A stretch of DNA of 48,825 bases from assembly GCA_964360995.1 (NCBI GenBank), contig CAYHYZ010000002.1, forward strand, positions 1-48,825. The letters are read 5' to 3'. Shown here one piece after another: positions 7,739 through 16,072 of the stretch. The first letter of the stretch is position 1; every line of letters starts with the position of its first letter. The notes beneath the pieces were generated by a model. That model made no database searches. It saw nothing but the letters and a program-made list of their open reading frames with translations, and was not told where the DNA came from. The stretch comes from CAYHBS01 sp964360995. Its GTDB lineage: Bacteria > Patescibacteriota > Minisyncoccia > Ryanbacterales > HO2-45-13. The translations under genes were made by a program, and so were the position numbers.

Positions 7739-8424
7739 AAATTGCGGGTATTCAAAAATTAAGTCTCATTGATTACCCAGGGAAAGTGGCGTCCGTGATA
7801 TTTACGCAAGGATGCGTGTTTCGCTGTGCGTACTGTCACAACCCCGAGCTTATCCCCGTCACGTCGCCTCTCCTCATGCGCGAAGAAGATGTGATGGAAA
7901 TTCTTGATCGGCAGAAAAAAATTGTTGATGGCATATGTATTACCGGAGGCGAGCCCACACTCCAGCACGATTTGCCGGAATTTATCCAGCGCGTACGCGC
8001 ACTGGGATATTCCATCAAACTCGATACCAATGGCGTGCACCCAAGTATGCTCGCAGTGATGTTTGCAGAGAGGTTGATCGATTATGTTGCGATGGATCTC
8101 AAACACACATGGGGAGGATACGCACGCGTCACGTCGTCCGCGTCAGATGCCGCGGTAAAGAATTGTCAGCGATCATTTAAGCTCATTCAAAAATCCGGTA
8201 TTCCGCATGAATTTCGCACCACACTGCTTCCGGGAGAGCATCAATATAACACCCTCGAGCAAATGTGTGGGTATCTGAGTGATGGTGAGACTTACGTGGT
8301 ACAGCAATTTCGCGCGGGGCACACACTGGATCCAACATTGCGCCCCGACGATGCGCAGCAAGCGTCGGTGTTTGCCGCACAACTGCAAGAGCGATTTCCT
8401 TCATTACATATATCCGCTCGGTAG
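7735..8424 (+). CDS. nrdG: Anaerobic ribonucleotide reductase activating protein (radical SAM)
   Basis: 229 aa. It uses a [4Fe-4S] cluster and SAM to create the glycyl radical on NrdD. The cluster motif CVFRCAYC (Cys 27, 31, 34) follows the family opening IQKLSLIDYPGK; the SAM-binding GGEP comes later (ITGGEPTLQ). Translationally coupled to nrdD by an ATGA overlap, so the two proteins should be made together. Its length matches the NrdG2/TIGR02495-type activases, which are longer than E. coli NrdG. Confidence 0.94.
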   Translation: MKIAGIQKLSLIDYPGKVASVIFTQGCVFRCAYCHNPELIPVTSPLLMREEDVMEILDRQKKIVDGICITGGEPTLQHDLPEFIQRVRALGYSIKLDTNGVHPSMLAVMFAERLIDYVAMDLKHTWGGYARVTSSASDAAVKNCQRSFKLIQKSGIPHEFRTTLLPGEHQYNTLEQMCGYLSDGETYVVQQFRAGHTLDPTLRPDDAQQASVFAAQLQERFPSLHISAR

Positions 8425-8477
8425 TTGGCCTACATATGAGTAATAAAGTTGTTCACATGCAGTATATGCGAGAGAGA

Positions 8478-8483
8478 TATAAT
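8478..8483 (+). promoter_or_regulatory. Consensus -10 (TATAAT) for the redox cluster
   Basis: A perfect TATAAT followed by an AT repeat and the ATG at 8498; the -35 is unclear (TTGTTC is too far away). It probably starts the run of genes 8498-12115. Confidence 0.55.
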
Positions 8484-8497
8484 AGAAATATATATAT

Positions 8498-9328
8498 ATG
8501 AAACGTGTCCGTATGGATGTTGTGCGTGTTGGCATTGCGGTGATTGCCATTATTGGCATCATCATGATGTCATATTTGGTATATCTACATTATGCGCCAG
8601 AGAAGCAGTCTTTCTGTGATCTTGGAGAGAATTTGTCTTGCGGACTGGTAAATAAAAGCGTGTATTCAGAAGTATTCGGCATTCCCATTTCGATACTTGG
8701 TACGCTGTACTTCCTTGCAGTGCTTGCAGCGATGCTATTTTCATATACTCCAGGAACATTGCAGCTCTTGTTTTATGGAACGATTATTTTTCTCGGGCCA
8801 TCTCTATACCTCACCGTCACTGAGATTTTTTTAATCCGTAGTATTTGCGTCGTTTGTGAGGCATCAAAAGTATTAATGCTAGTGCTGCTCGGCATATTTT
8901 ATTCCCGTCTTCCCAGGAGAACTGTGAACGCACCTACAATCATCTTCGCGGTGTTACTCGCACTTGCAGCCGCCCTTTTTACCTATCAGGCACAACGAAG
9001 CGCCATTCCCACTAAAATCTATGACGCATTTGCACAGTGCCTGACCGATCGGGGATATGTCGTATACGGGTCTATTACGTGCGCGCAGTGTGCAAAACAG
9101 CGAGCAATGTTTGGCGATTCGTTCCAATTTATCAACGAAGTTGAATGCAAACCGGGCTACGAAAATAGCGAAACAGAACGGTGTGTAAAAAAGAAAATAA
9201 CAGGCACGCCAACATGGTTTATTGAAGATGCAGAGGGAAATACCATTCGCCAATTTGATAAAGGGGTTATGCTGCTCGAGAAATTGAGCGAAGCATCTGG
9301 ATGTCCATTACTCGAAGAAAATAACTAA
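8498..9328 (+). CDS. VKOR-family protein fused to a thioredoxin-like domain
   Basis: 276 aa. The vitamin K epoxide reductase domain (1-~165, four to five membrane helices) has the loop pair Cys40/Cys48 and the quinone-side CVVC (117/120) and passes electrons from thiols to quinone. The C-terminal ~100 residues are a thioredoxin-like fold with CAQC (195/198) and the cis-Pro loop GTPTW; Cys217/Cys229 may add a disulfide. This fused bacterial form replaces DsbA plus DsbB and puts disulfides into exported proteins. First gene of a membrane redox group. The Trx domain should lie outside the membrane. Confidence 0.92.
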   Translation: MKRVRMDVVRVGIAVIAIIGIIMMSYLVYLHYAPEKQSFCDLGENLSCGLVNKSVYSEVFGIPISILGTLYFLAVLAAMLFSYTPGTLQLLFYGTIIFLGPSLYLTVTEIFLIRSICVVCEASKVLMLVLLGIFYSRLPRRTVNAPTIIFAVLLALAAALFTYQAQRSAIPTKIYDAFAQCLTDRGYVVYGSITCAQCAKQRAMFGDSFQFINEVECKPGYENSETERCVKKKITGTPTWFIEDAEGNTIRQFDKGVMLLEKLSEASGCPLLEENN

Positions 9329-9330
9329 TT

Positions 9331-10053
9331 ATGCCGGAAGGATTAACATGGGGTCTCGTTACTACCGCCGCACTCGCAGACAGTATTAATCCGTGTGTGA
9401 TTGGTGCGCTCGTATTTTTACTCGCGTTTATGACGCGCGTATTCAAGACGCGCATGATGATGATTTTTGGGGGGCTCCTCTATACCACCGTGGTGTATCT
9501 GACCTATTTGGGGATTGGGTTTGGAATACTAAAAGTAACAGGAGCGATAGAAGTTGCCTCCATGTTCACCTTGATTGCGGCGGTGATAGCCATTCTCGCC
9601 GGATTTCTGGAAATCAAGGATTACTTCTGGTATGGAAAAGGATTTTCACTGCAGATGATTCCCGGAGGGGCAAACAGACTCAAGCACTACGTTGCACAAA
9701 TTGAAAAAATGGAGAAGCGCCATCCGTTATTTCTATTGCTCTCCATCGCGTTACTGGGCATTTTTGTAGTAATTATTGAGTTACCGTGCACCGGCGCACC
9801 GTATCTTGCAATTCTTGCGCTCATCCAAAATGAATCCACATTTGGGCAAGCGGTTCCACTACTGCTGTTCTATAACCTTGTATTTATTTTGCCGCTCCTA
9901 TTTATTGTAGGACTGACGTTCTTTGGTGTATCTTCGGATCAGGTTGAGGCATGGAGAAAGCGTCACCGTGGATTCATGCGGCTTGGTGTTGGACTTTTTC
10001 TCATTGGACTTGGAGTGTATTTACTGAATTCGCTCTACGGTCCATTTGTGTAA
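9331..10053 (+). CDS. CcdA/DsbD-like thiol-disulfide transmembrane transporter
   Basis: 240 aa with about six hydrophobic helices. Two conserved cysteine sites, DSINPCVIGAL (Cys22) and ELPCTGAPYLAIL (Cys153), are the paired redox Cys of the CcdA/DsbD membrane domain, which carries reducing equivalents from cytosolic thioredoxin across the membrane. It begins 3 nt after the VKOR-Trx stop, so the oxidising and reducing arms of extracytoplasmic thiol chemistry are adjacent. No cytochrome c genes are visible here, so a role in disulfide correction is more likely than cytochrome maturation. Confidence 0.87.
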   Translation: MPEGLTWGLVTTAALADSINPCVIGALVFLLAFMTRVFKTRMMMIFGGLLYTTVVYLTYLGIGFGILKVTGAIEVASMFTLIAAVIAILAGFLEIKDYFWYGKGFSLQMIPGGANRLKHYVAQIEKMEKRHPLFLLLSIALLGIFVVIIELPCTGAPYLAILALIQNESTFGQAVPLLLFYNLVFILPLLFIVGLTFFGVSSDQVEAWRKRHRGFMRLGVGLFLIGLGVYLLNSLYGPFV

Positions 10054-10089
10054 TTAGTAAGTGCGTAATAATTATTAATCAATACATAT

Positions 10090-10473
10090 ATGATGAATAC
10101 GCGTGCTGCCGAGTGGGTGCTACGCATCGCTGTGGCAGGAGAGTTTCTAGGGCATGGGGTATTTGCATTACAGGGGAATCCAAAGTGGTTTAAGTACTTT
10201 AATGCGCTCAGCATCAAAGAGAGTGACACTATTATTCAGCTGTTGTTTCTGATCGGGCTACTCGATATTGCGATTGCAATCATCGTGCTTTTCAAGCCCG
10301 TCCGTATTGCGCTCCTATGGGCCGTGTTTTGGGGGTTTTGGACTGCACTGCTTCGCCCTATTGGCGGAGATCCAATTTGGGATTTTGTTGAAAGGTCTGC
10401 TAATTGGGGTGCTCCTCTTGCGCTTCTGATGCTTCGCGGATTCCCGCAACAAATGAAAGAGTGGCTTAAATAA
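10090..10473 (+). CDS. Small four-helix membrane protein, DoxX-like
   Basis: 127 aa with four predicted membrane segments. The opening RIAVAGEFLGHGVFALQG fits the loose DoxX/DoxD-like group, whose members are small quinone- or sulfur-linked membrane proteins of poorly known role. No metal or thiol motif is evident. Paired ATG codons occur at 10090 and 10093; the first is used. It lies between the CcdA-like gene and a clearer DoxX gene, 5 nt upstream of the latter. The family call is tentative. Confidence 0.65.
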   Translation: MMNTRAAEWVLRIAVAGEFLGHGVFALQGNPKWFKYFNALSIKESDTIIQLLFLIGLLDIAIAIIVLFKPVRIALLWAVFWGFWTALLRPIGGDPIWDFVERSANWGAPLALLMLRGFPQQMKEWLK

Positions 10474-10478
10474 ATATT

Positions 10479-10943
10479 ATGGAGAAAAAGTATATAGTAC
10501 TACTTCGTGTCACGCTCGGGTGGCTGTTCTTGTATTCCGGATATTCAAAAATTGCCTCCGGTACGTTTTCTGCCGCAGGGCTTTTGAAGGGAGCAAAAAC
10601 CTTTCCTGAACTGTATGCGTGGTTCGCAAGTTCTGGGAATATTGAGTGGGTAAATCTACTCAATGAATACGGGCAGTTACTCATTGGTATTGCATTGATC
10701 CTTGGTGTGGGAGTACGGGTTGCCTCGTATGCGGGTGCGCTGATGATGCTGCTTTATTACTTTCCATCCCTTGATTTTCCGAAAGCAGGGGAGCGTAATT
10801 TTATCGTTGACGACCACATCATCTACATAGCGATATTTCTAGTCCTTGCCAGTGTACGCGCAGGGAGAACGCTCGGTCTTGAAGCAACAGCGGAGCGCAC
10901 CGTCGCCAAGGGACAGTCTTGGTATCGTAAATATATTGGCTAG
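10479..10943 (+). CDS. DoxX family membrane protein
   Basis: 154 aa. LRVTLGWLFLYSGYSKIASG is the standard opening of DoxX/DoxD proteins, and four helices follow (Leu/Ile-rich segments near 65-85, 85-100 and 110-130). Some relatives are the small subunit of thiosulfate:quinone oxidoreductase; others act with thiol stress proteins. Placement among VKOR and CcdA-like genes suggests work at the quinone/thiol interface, an inference from context. Starts 5 nt after the preceding gene. Confidence 0.82.
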   Translation: MEKKYIVLLRVTLGWLFLYSGYSKIASGTFSAAGLLKGAKTFPELYAWFASSGNIEWVNLLNEYGQLLIGIALILGVGVRVASYAGALMMLLYYFPSLDFPKAGERNFIVDDHIIYIAIFLVLASVRAGRTLGLEATAERTVAKGQSWYRKYIG

Positions 10944-10974
10944 AACTTACCATCCACATCTGGTAGCATAGGGC

Positions 10975-11433
10975 ATGGTAGATTTTACAATTTCTCGTGC
11001 GCGCTCTGCAGCATATGTGGTGTTCCTTGTTGCGCTTGCTGGGCTACTGGACGCAACATACCTTTCAATTGAACACTTTCGCGGGGTAATTCCACCCTGT
11101 ACTGGATTTTCGAATTGTGAGGCGGTGCTGACGAGCTCGTACGCAACAATTTCTGGTATTCCCATCGCGTTATTTGGAGCGCTCTATTATCTCACTACTG
11201 CGGCGCTCGCACTCATGGTGTTCCGTAAAGGGAATGCGACAATAGGACTCCTGTTACAACTTGTGGTTGGATCCGCGTTTCTCGTGAGCGTTCTTTTGGT
11301 GGGCATTCAGCACTTTGTGCTCGAGGCATACTGCCTCTATTGTTTGGTCTCTGCGGGCATCACCACGACGCTCGCAGTCTGTGTTGCACTGATGCGGAGG
11401 TTTGCGCGCTTGCCAGTTACCACTCAAAACTGA
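10975..11433 (+). CDS. Stand-alone VKOR family protein
   Basis: 152 aa, the second VKOR in this cluster, without a fused thioredoxin domain. Cys42/Cys48 lie in the external loop (PPCTGFSNC), and CLYC (120/123) is the quinone-proximal pair. The conserved GIPIALFGALYY segment is present. It should oxidise a separate thioredoxin-like partner. The partner is not obvious in this window; the fused protein at 8498 could serve. It ends 13 nt before the cyclophilin start. Confidence 0.9.
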   Translation: MVDFTISRARSAAYVVFLVALAGLLDATYLSIEHFRGVIPPCTGFSNCEAVLTSSYATISGIPIALFGALYYLTTAALALMVFRKGNATIGLLLQLVVGSAFLVSVLLVGIQHFVLEAYCLYCLVSAGITTTLAVCVALMRRFARLPVTTQN

Positions 11434-11446
11434 TATATTTTTTAGT

Positions 11447-12115
11447 ATGCAAAAGAATCTTCCCACATATATTATTGGCATCATCCTCATTATTGGGGCG
11501 TTTTATTTTTGGCAGACATATGACGGAGCGTCTTCGTACCGCACGGGTTCGGATGCGTACGGGACCGCATCAGGGAATGAAAACGATGCGGTCAATGGAT
11601 CAGTCGGCAGTCAAAATGGAAATTCCTCTACAAATAATTTTATGGTAAACGCAGACATTGAAACAACGAAAGGAAATTTCGTGCTTGAGCTGTACATGGA
11701 CAGAGCTCCCAAAACCGTGACGAATTTTGTGACGCTTGCAGGCAAGGGATATTACAATGGCATTAAAGTCCACCGCGTGGTACCGGAGTTTATTGTGCAA
11801 TTTGGAGATCCGCTCACAAAAGAATTGCCACTCAATGATCCAAAAATTGGAACCGGAGGACCGGGATATACCATCCCTGATGAATTTCATCCAAATCTTT
11901 CAAATGTACGGGGCACGATTTCTATGGCCAATTCCGGACCGAATACCGGAGGATCACAGGTGTTTATCAACCTCGTAGACAATACGTTTCTTGATTATGA
12001 CAAGCCACCAGCCAGTTCCGCGCACCCCGTGTTTGGTCGGGTGACGGATGGCATGGATGTCGTGGATTCATTGGAAGCGGGGGATGTGATTGAAAAAATT
12101 ACTATTCGACAGTGA
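11447..12115 (+). CDS. Membrane-anchored cyclophilin-type peptidyl-prolyl isomerase
   Basis: 222 aa. ATG 11447 is chosen because it starts directly with a signal anchor (about 7-23, PTYIIGIILIIGAFYFW); 45 further in-frame bases upstream overlap the previous gene. A Ser/Gly/Asn-rich linker (~25-65) is followed by the cyclophilin domain with HRVVPEFIVQFGDP (catalytic Arg) and SMANSGPNTGGSQVFI. It should catalyse proline isomerisation outside the membrane, fitting a folding role beside the disulfide genes. Closes the 8498-12115 run and is followed by a strong terminator. Confidence 0.9.
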   Translation: MQKNLPTYIIGIILIIGAFYFWQTYDGASSYRTGSDAYGTASGNENDAVNGSVGSQNGNSSTNNFMVNADIETTKGNFVLELYMDRAPKTVTNFVTLAGKGYYNGIKVHRVVPEFIVQFGDPLTKELPLNDPKIGTGGPGYTIPDEFHPNLSNVRGTISMANSGPNTGGSQVFINLVDNTFLDYDKPPASSAHPVFGRVTDGMDVVDSLEAGDVIEKITIRQ

Positions 12116-12162
12116 GCTCAAGCTGTCAGCTTATAGCTTGGAGGTGATAGCGAATAGATACT

Positions 12163-12192
12163 CACAAAAAGCGCCGAACGGCGCTTTTTGTG
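12163..12192. terminator. Terminator after the cyclophilin gene
   Basis: CACAAAAAGCGCC, loop GAAC, exact complement: a 13-bp stem with U-tracts in both directions. Confidence 0.88.
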
Positions 12193-12198
12193 TGGCTA

Positions 12199-12227
12199 TT
12201 GACAGTGAAAACAATATATGCTACCAT
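12199..12227 (+). promoter_or_regulatory. Strong promoter TTGACA-17-TACCAT with extended -10
   Basis: Consensus -35 TTGACA (12199-12204), 17-bp spacer ending in TGC, -10 TACCAT (12222-12227). Predicted transcript start about 12234. It drives the structured RNA. Confidence 0.8.
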
Positions 12228-12233
12228 TCTTTT

Positions 12234-12612
12234 TGTAAGTCCTTTTTTTGGTAAATTCATTTTCCTCTCCGGGGTGCCGGAGAGGGGGAGCAGGGCAGAT
12301 TGGTAAGGTTGTCCAGTCCGTACGTGCGCAAGACGGACGCTCTCATTGTTCGAGTCACGATGCTTCTGTACAGAAGCTATCTACCCAAGGAACTTCGCGT
12401 GTGCGGTCGCGTAGACTGCATGTGGAACGCGTGGTGAAATGACTCGACCCGAGTGGTATTGCGCCGATACTCGGTGTTATGATCAGGCGAAGATGCCACG
12501 TTGCAGGCAGGACGCTGCTTGCTAGGTGAGATCCACTCACTGACCAAACGTGCGCGTCGCGTTGGAAGCCCCGGTTCGTTCCTGCAAAGGAGCGACCGGG
12601 GCATTTTTCTTT
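12234..12612 (+). ncRNA. Structured non-coding RNA of unknown class
   Basis: About 380 nt between a near-consensus promoter and a strong terminator, with no credible reading frame. Hairpins I can draw: CCTCTCCGG/CCGGAGAGG (near 12264-12285); GTCCGT/ACGGAC (12316-12338); GCTTCTG/CAGAAGC (12362-12377); CCGAGT/ACTCGG (12449-12474); GCAGGCAG-GACG-CTGCTTGC (12503-12522); GTGAG/CTCAC (12527-12540); CCAA-CG/CG-TTGG (12544-12565). The 5' part can also be drawn as a tRNA-like cloverleaf (GGGAGCA with TGCTTCT, a GG-containing D-like loop, a TTCGAGT loop), but its T-stem is poor. RNase P, SRP and tmRNA hallmarks are absent. It precedes ileS, which has its own promoter, so it is probably an independent RNA and not a leader. 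Confidence 0.7.
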
Positions 12613-12614
12613 TC
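12568..12614 (+). terminator. Terminator of the structured RNA
   Basis: GCCCCGGT (12568-12575) pairs with ACCGGGGC (12595-12602), with an inner CGTTCC/GGAGCG helix, then ATTTTTCTTTTC. Confidence 0.88.
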
Positions 12615-12619
12615 AGTAC

Positions 12620-12648
12620 TTGATTTTCGCCATATACTACCCTTTATA
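12620..12648 (+). promoter_or_regulatory. Promoter of ileS, TTGATT-17-TTTATA
   Basis: -35 at 12620-12625 and -10 at 12643-12648, with the ATG at 12659. The predicted leader is only a few bases long. It lies just past the RNA terminator. Confidence 0.55.
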
Positions 12649-12658
12649 TATACCACTC

Positions 12659-15600
12659 ATGCAGGAACGAGATGAAAAGCGCCTGATTGCGTTCTGGAGG
12701 GACAATCAGATATTCGAAAAATCTGTAGCGGCACGAAAAGCAGGGCAACCGTTTGTGTTTTTTGACGGTCCTCCAACGGCAAATGGAATGCCGCATATTG
12801 GGCACGCGGAAACGCGCGCGTTTAAAGATGTCATCCTTCGTTACAAAACGATGCGCGGGTTTTACGCTCCGCGCCGTGCCGGGTGGGACACACAAGGACT
12901 TCCCGTGGAAATTGAGGTAGAGAAAGCACTCGGACTAAAGACAAAAAAAGATGTTGAGGCGTTTGGTATCGAAAAATTCAACGCAGAGTGTAAAAAATCT
13001 GTGTGGAAATATAAAGAGTTGTGGCAGGAATTTTCCGATCGGATGGGATTTTGGATTGATAATACACATGCGTACGTCACGTACCATAATACGTATCTAG
13101 AATCACTGTGGTGGGTGATTAAGAAAGTATCGGATCGCGGGCTTCTCTATGAGGATCATAAAGTTCTACCGTGGTGTACGCGCTGCGAAACCGGACTTTC
13201 CAGTCATGAGCTCGCCCAGGGATATCAGGAAGTGAAGGACACTACTGCATATATAAAATTTTCGCTCACGAGTGGGCAACACATAGGAAATATCGTCACT
13301 GACGACAAGACATATATTCTTGCATGGACAACTACGCCATGGACGCTTCCAGGAAATGTTGCGCTCGCGGTGGGGGCGTCGATTGAATATGGTATCTACT
13401 CACACGCCACAGAAGACGGAGTTTCTGAAAAATTTATTATGGCAACGACGCGCGCGAGTGTAATCAATGCTTCTTTTAAGCTCATTGAAACAGTAGCAGC
13501 GAATGTACTCGTGGGGCTCACATATGTACCATTATTTTCGATCACGGATGGGGTAAACGAGGCGTCGCATCACGTGTATTCAGCGGATTTTGTGACTGAC
13601 GGGGATGGAACTGGTATTGTGCATATCGCTCCCATGTATGGAGTAGATGACTACGCGCTTGGAAAAAAAGAAGGACTCCCCTCCATACATACAGTTACGG
13701 ACACCGGACTTTTTGCAGCGCATGTGACGGATTTTGCAGGAATGTATGTGAAAGACCCCAAAACGGACAAACTGATTCTTGAGGCACTCAAAGGACGGGG
13801 GCTGTTGTATAAAACGGAGAAATATACGCACGATTATCCATTTTGTTGGCGTTGTAAATCTCCACTTATCTACTTTGCGCGCAAATCGTGGTGGATAGGT
13901 ATGTCGCGACTCAAGGATGAACTCATCAAGCGCAATCAAACAGTCACGTGGGTGCCGGATCATTTGAGAGACGGCAGATTTGGTGAGTGGCTTCGTGAAG
14001 TAAAAGACTGGGCGTTTTCGCGCGCGCGTTTTTGGGGAACGCCGCTACCAATTTGGAAATGCGCTTCGTGCGATGCAGTTTCCGTAGTTGGAAGTGTAGA
14101 CGAAATCAATCAGCGCGCGACACCATTAAAAAATGTGTATTTATTGATGCGCCACGGAGAATCTGAATCAAATATTCAGGGAGTGTGCAGTTCGAACCCT
14201 GTGACCGATATATATCCACTCACCGAAAAGGGAAAGCAGCAAACGCGCGAAAGTGCTGAGGCGATGAAAACTGCAGGTAATATCCCCGATGTTATTTTTT
14301 ACTCTCCGATGAAGCGCACTACGGAAACTGCACGCATTGTGCGTGAAGTGCTTACTATTCCTGAAGACCGAATGGTGATGGACGCGCGCGTGCTTGAATA
14401 TCAAATGGGGAAATATGACGGACGTCCAACCATCGAACATCTCAATGAATTTTCCTCGCGTGAAGAACAGTTTACGAAAGCATTGCCCGGTGGAGAATCA
14501 TTCAACGACATTCGTGTGCGCACCATCCAATTTTTACGAGCATGTGAGGAACAATATGAGGGGAAAACGATCATGGTGGTCAGTCACGCCGCTCCCATCT
14601 GGCTACTAGAAACCGGCGTGAAGGGGCTCAATGGGTCACTCAGTTTACTCAAGGCTCGAGAACGCAAAGAGGCACTCCAAACAGAAAAATACATTCATAA
14701 TGCTGAAGTGCGTGAGCTCGAAGGTCCCATTCTCCCTATTGATGAGACGGGACATTTGGATTTGCATCGTCCATATATTGATCGCATCACGCTTGTCTGC
14801 GAGGGATGTAGAGGTGTCATGACACGCGTTCCGGAACTCGCAGACGTGTGGTTCGATTCTGGCGCAATGCCATTTGCACAGTGGCACTATCCGTTTGAAT
14901 ACGACAAAGAGCTCGATGCCGGTGAACTCTATCCCGCAGCGTATATTACGGAAGGAATTGATCAGACGCGCGGTTGGTTCTATACGCTACTCGCCGTTGC
15001 CACACTACTGGAGAAAGAAGCTCCATATCAATCCGTTATATCTCTTGGGCATATTCTTGATAAAAAAGGAAAAAAAATGTCTAAGTCGCTTGGCAATGTG
15101 GTGAGCCCTATGGACATGATGGAAAAATACGGAGCAGATGCACTGCGGTGGTACTTCTTTACGGTCAATCAACCCGGAGATCCAAAATTATTTGATGAGC
15201 AGGAGCTGATACAGCGGAAACGAAATTTCCATGATATTTTGTGGAACTCATTTGTGTTTTGGCATACCTATGGATCTGATAAGGGAGACACGGGAGCCGC
15301 TCATACACTTGATCATTGGATTCTTGTGCGTCTTCGGGAAGTGAAATTGCTCATGACGCAATCGCTTGATGCGCTTGATATTGTTTCCGCTGCGCGCACA
15401 CTTGAACAATTTGTCGGGGATGATCTTTCCAGGTGGTACATACGCAGGTCTCGTGATCGCATCAAAGACACAGGTGGCGCAGTACTTGCGGCAGTGTTGA
15501 AGGATGTAAGTATATTAGTGGCACCGTTTAGTCCTTTTATCGCCGAAGACATTTATCAGGGCGTACGTGGAGGAATGGAGAGCGTGCATCTTGAATCGTG

Positions 15601-16072
15601 GGAGGAAGCGCTCGTTCTTTCCGTTGAGGATACGGCGCTCCTTAGCACCATGAAAGAAGTGCGACGCGTTGTTTCGATTGCGCTTGAGGGACGCGCGACA
15701 CTCGGCATTAAAATTCGTCAGCCACTTGCATCCGTGACGATTGGCTCAAGCGCGCTTGCGCACGCAGAAAAAACATTTGCTGATATTATTGCTGATGAGC
15801 TCAACGTAAAACTCGTTGTGTTCATGGCAGAAGGAGACGCAATGATGTTTGATACAGAGCTTACCGAAGAATTGCGCGCAGAAGGAGTAGTGCGCGACCT
15901 CATTCGCCAGATTCAGCAGCAGCGCAAAGAGCGAGGCCTCAAGCCGGGGGATCGCATTTGCGTGCGTGTAGGGGGAGATATGTTATTGCAATCATTTGAA
16001 GAGCATATCAAGAAAGAGACGAGTGCCGACGTAGTACGGTGGGACGGAGGAGAAGGCGTAGAAATCTTATGA
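12659..16072 (+). CDS. ileS: Isoleucyl-tRNA synthetase with an inserted histidine-phosphatase domain
   Basis: 1137 aa. Class I IleRS of the eukaryote-like type: HIGH motif PHIGH (46-49), CP1 editing domain with TTPWTLPGN and GTGIVHIAPMYGVDD, WFDSG, KKMSKS (806-810) and a C-terminal tRNA-binding extension. Between the zinc-knuckle strand WKCASC...VVGSVDEI and the usual LDLHRPYIDRITL there is an extra ~195 residues (about 491-685). These form a whole histidine phosphatase (phosphoglycerate mutase-like) domain: RHGE (498-501), SPMKR (Arg553), LEYQMG (Glu580) and SHAAP (His643). All four catalytic positions are kept, so the domain looks active. Removing it leaves a normal synthetase. Its substrate is unknown. 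The start ATG 12659 has its own promoter; the end overlaps recO by ATGA. Confidence 0.95.
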   Translation: MQERDEKRLIAFWRDNQIFEKSVAARKAGQPFVFFDGPPTANGMPHIGHAETRAFKDVILRYKTMRGFYAPRRAGWDTQGLPVEIEVEKALGLKTKKDVEAFGIEKFNAECKKSVWKYKELWQEFSDRMGFWIDNTHAYVTYHNTYLESLWWVIKKVSDRGLLYEDHKVLPWCTRCETGLSSHELAQGYQEVKDTTAYIKFSLTSGQHIGNIVTDDKTYILAWTTTPWTLPGNVALAVGASIEYGIYSHATEDGVSEKFIMATTRASVINASFKLIETVAANVLVGLTYVPLFSITDGVNEASHHVYSADFVTDGDGTGIVHIAPMYGVDDYALGKKEGLPSIHTVTDTGLFAAHVTDFAGMYVKDPKTDKLILEALKGRGLLYKTEKYTHDYPFCWRCKSPLIYFARKSWWIGMSRLKDELIKRNQTVTWVPDHLRDGRFGEWLREVKDWAFSRARFWGTPLPIWKCASCDAVSVVGSVDEINQRATPLKNVYLLMRHGESESNIQGVCSSNPVTDIYPLTEKGKQQTRESAEAMKTAGNIPDVIFYSPMKRTTETARIVREVLTIPEDRMVMDARVLEYQMGKYDGRPTIEHLNEFSSREEQFTKALPGGESFNDIRVRTIQFLRACEEQYEGKTIMVVSHAAPIWLLETGVKGLNGSLSLLKARERKEALQTEKYIHNAEVRELEGPILPIDETGHLDLHRPYIDRITLVCEGCRGVMTRVPELADVWFDSGAMPFAQWHYPFEYDKELDAGELYPAAYITEGIDQTRGWFYTLLAVATLLEKEAPYQSVISLGHILDKKGKKMSKSLGNVVSPMDMMEKYGADALRWYFFTVNQPGDPKLFDEQELIQRKRNFHDILWNSFVFWHTYGSDKGDTGAAHTLDHWILVRLREVKLLMTQSLDALDIVSAARTLEQFVGDDLSRWYIRRSRDRIKDTGGAVLAAVLKDVSILVAPFSPFIAEDIYQGVRGGMESVHLESWEEALVLSVEDTALLSTMKEVRRVVSIALEGRATLGIKIRQPLASVTIGSSALAHAEKTFADIIADELNVKLVVFMAEGDAMMFDTELTEELRAEGVVRDLIRQIQQQRKERGLKPGDRICVRVGGDMLLQSFEEHIKKETSADVVRWDGGEGVEIL

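Noticed and set aside
12234..12614. T-box riboswitch for ileS (TGGTATTGCG near 12454 resembles a T-box)
   Set aside because: No specifier or AG-bulge elements, the T-box-like bases are over 100 nt from the terminator, and ileS has its own promoter after the terminator.
12234..12614. RNase P RNA or SRP RNA
   Set aside because: The conserved GAAAGUCC and ACAGAA blocks of RNase P and the GGAA/AGCAGC apical loop of SRP RNA are missing.
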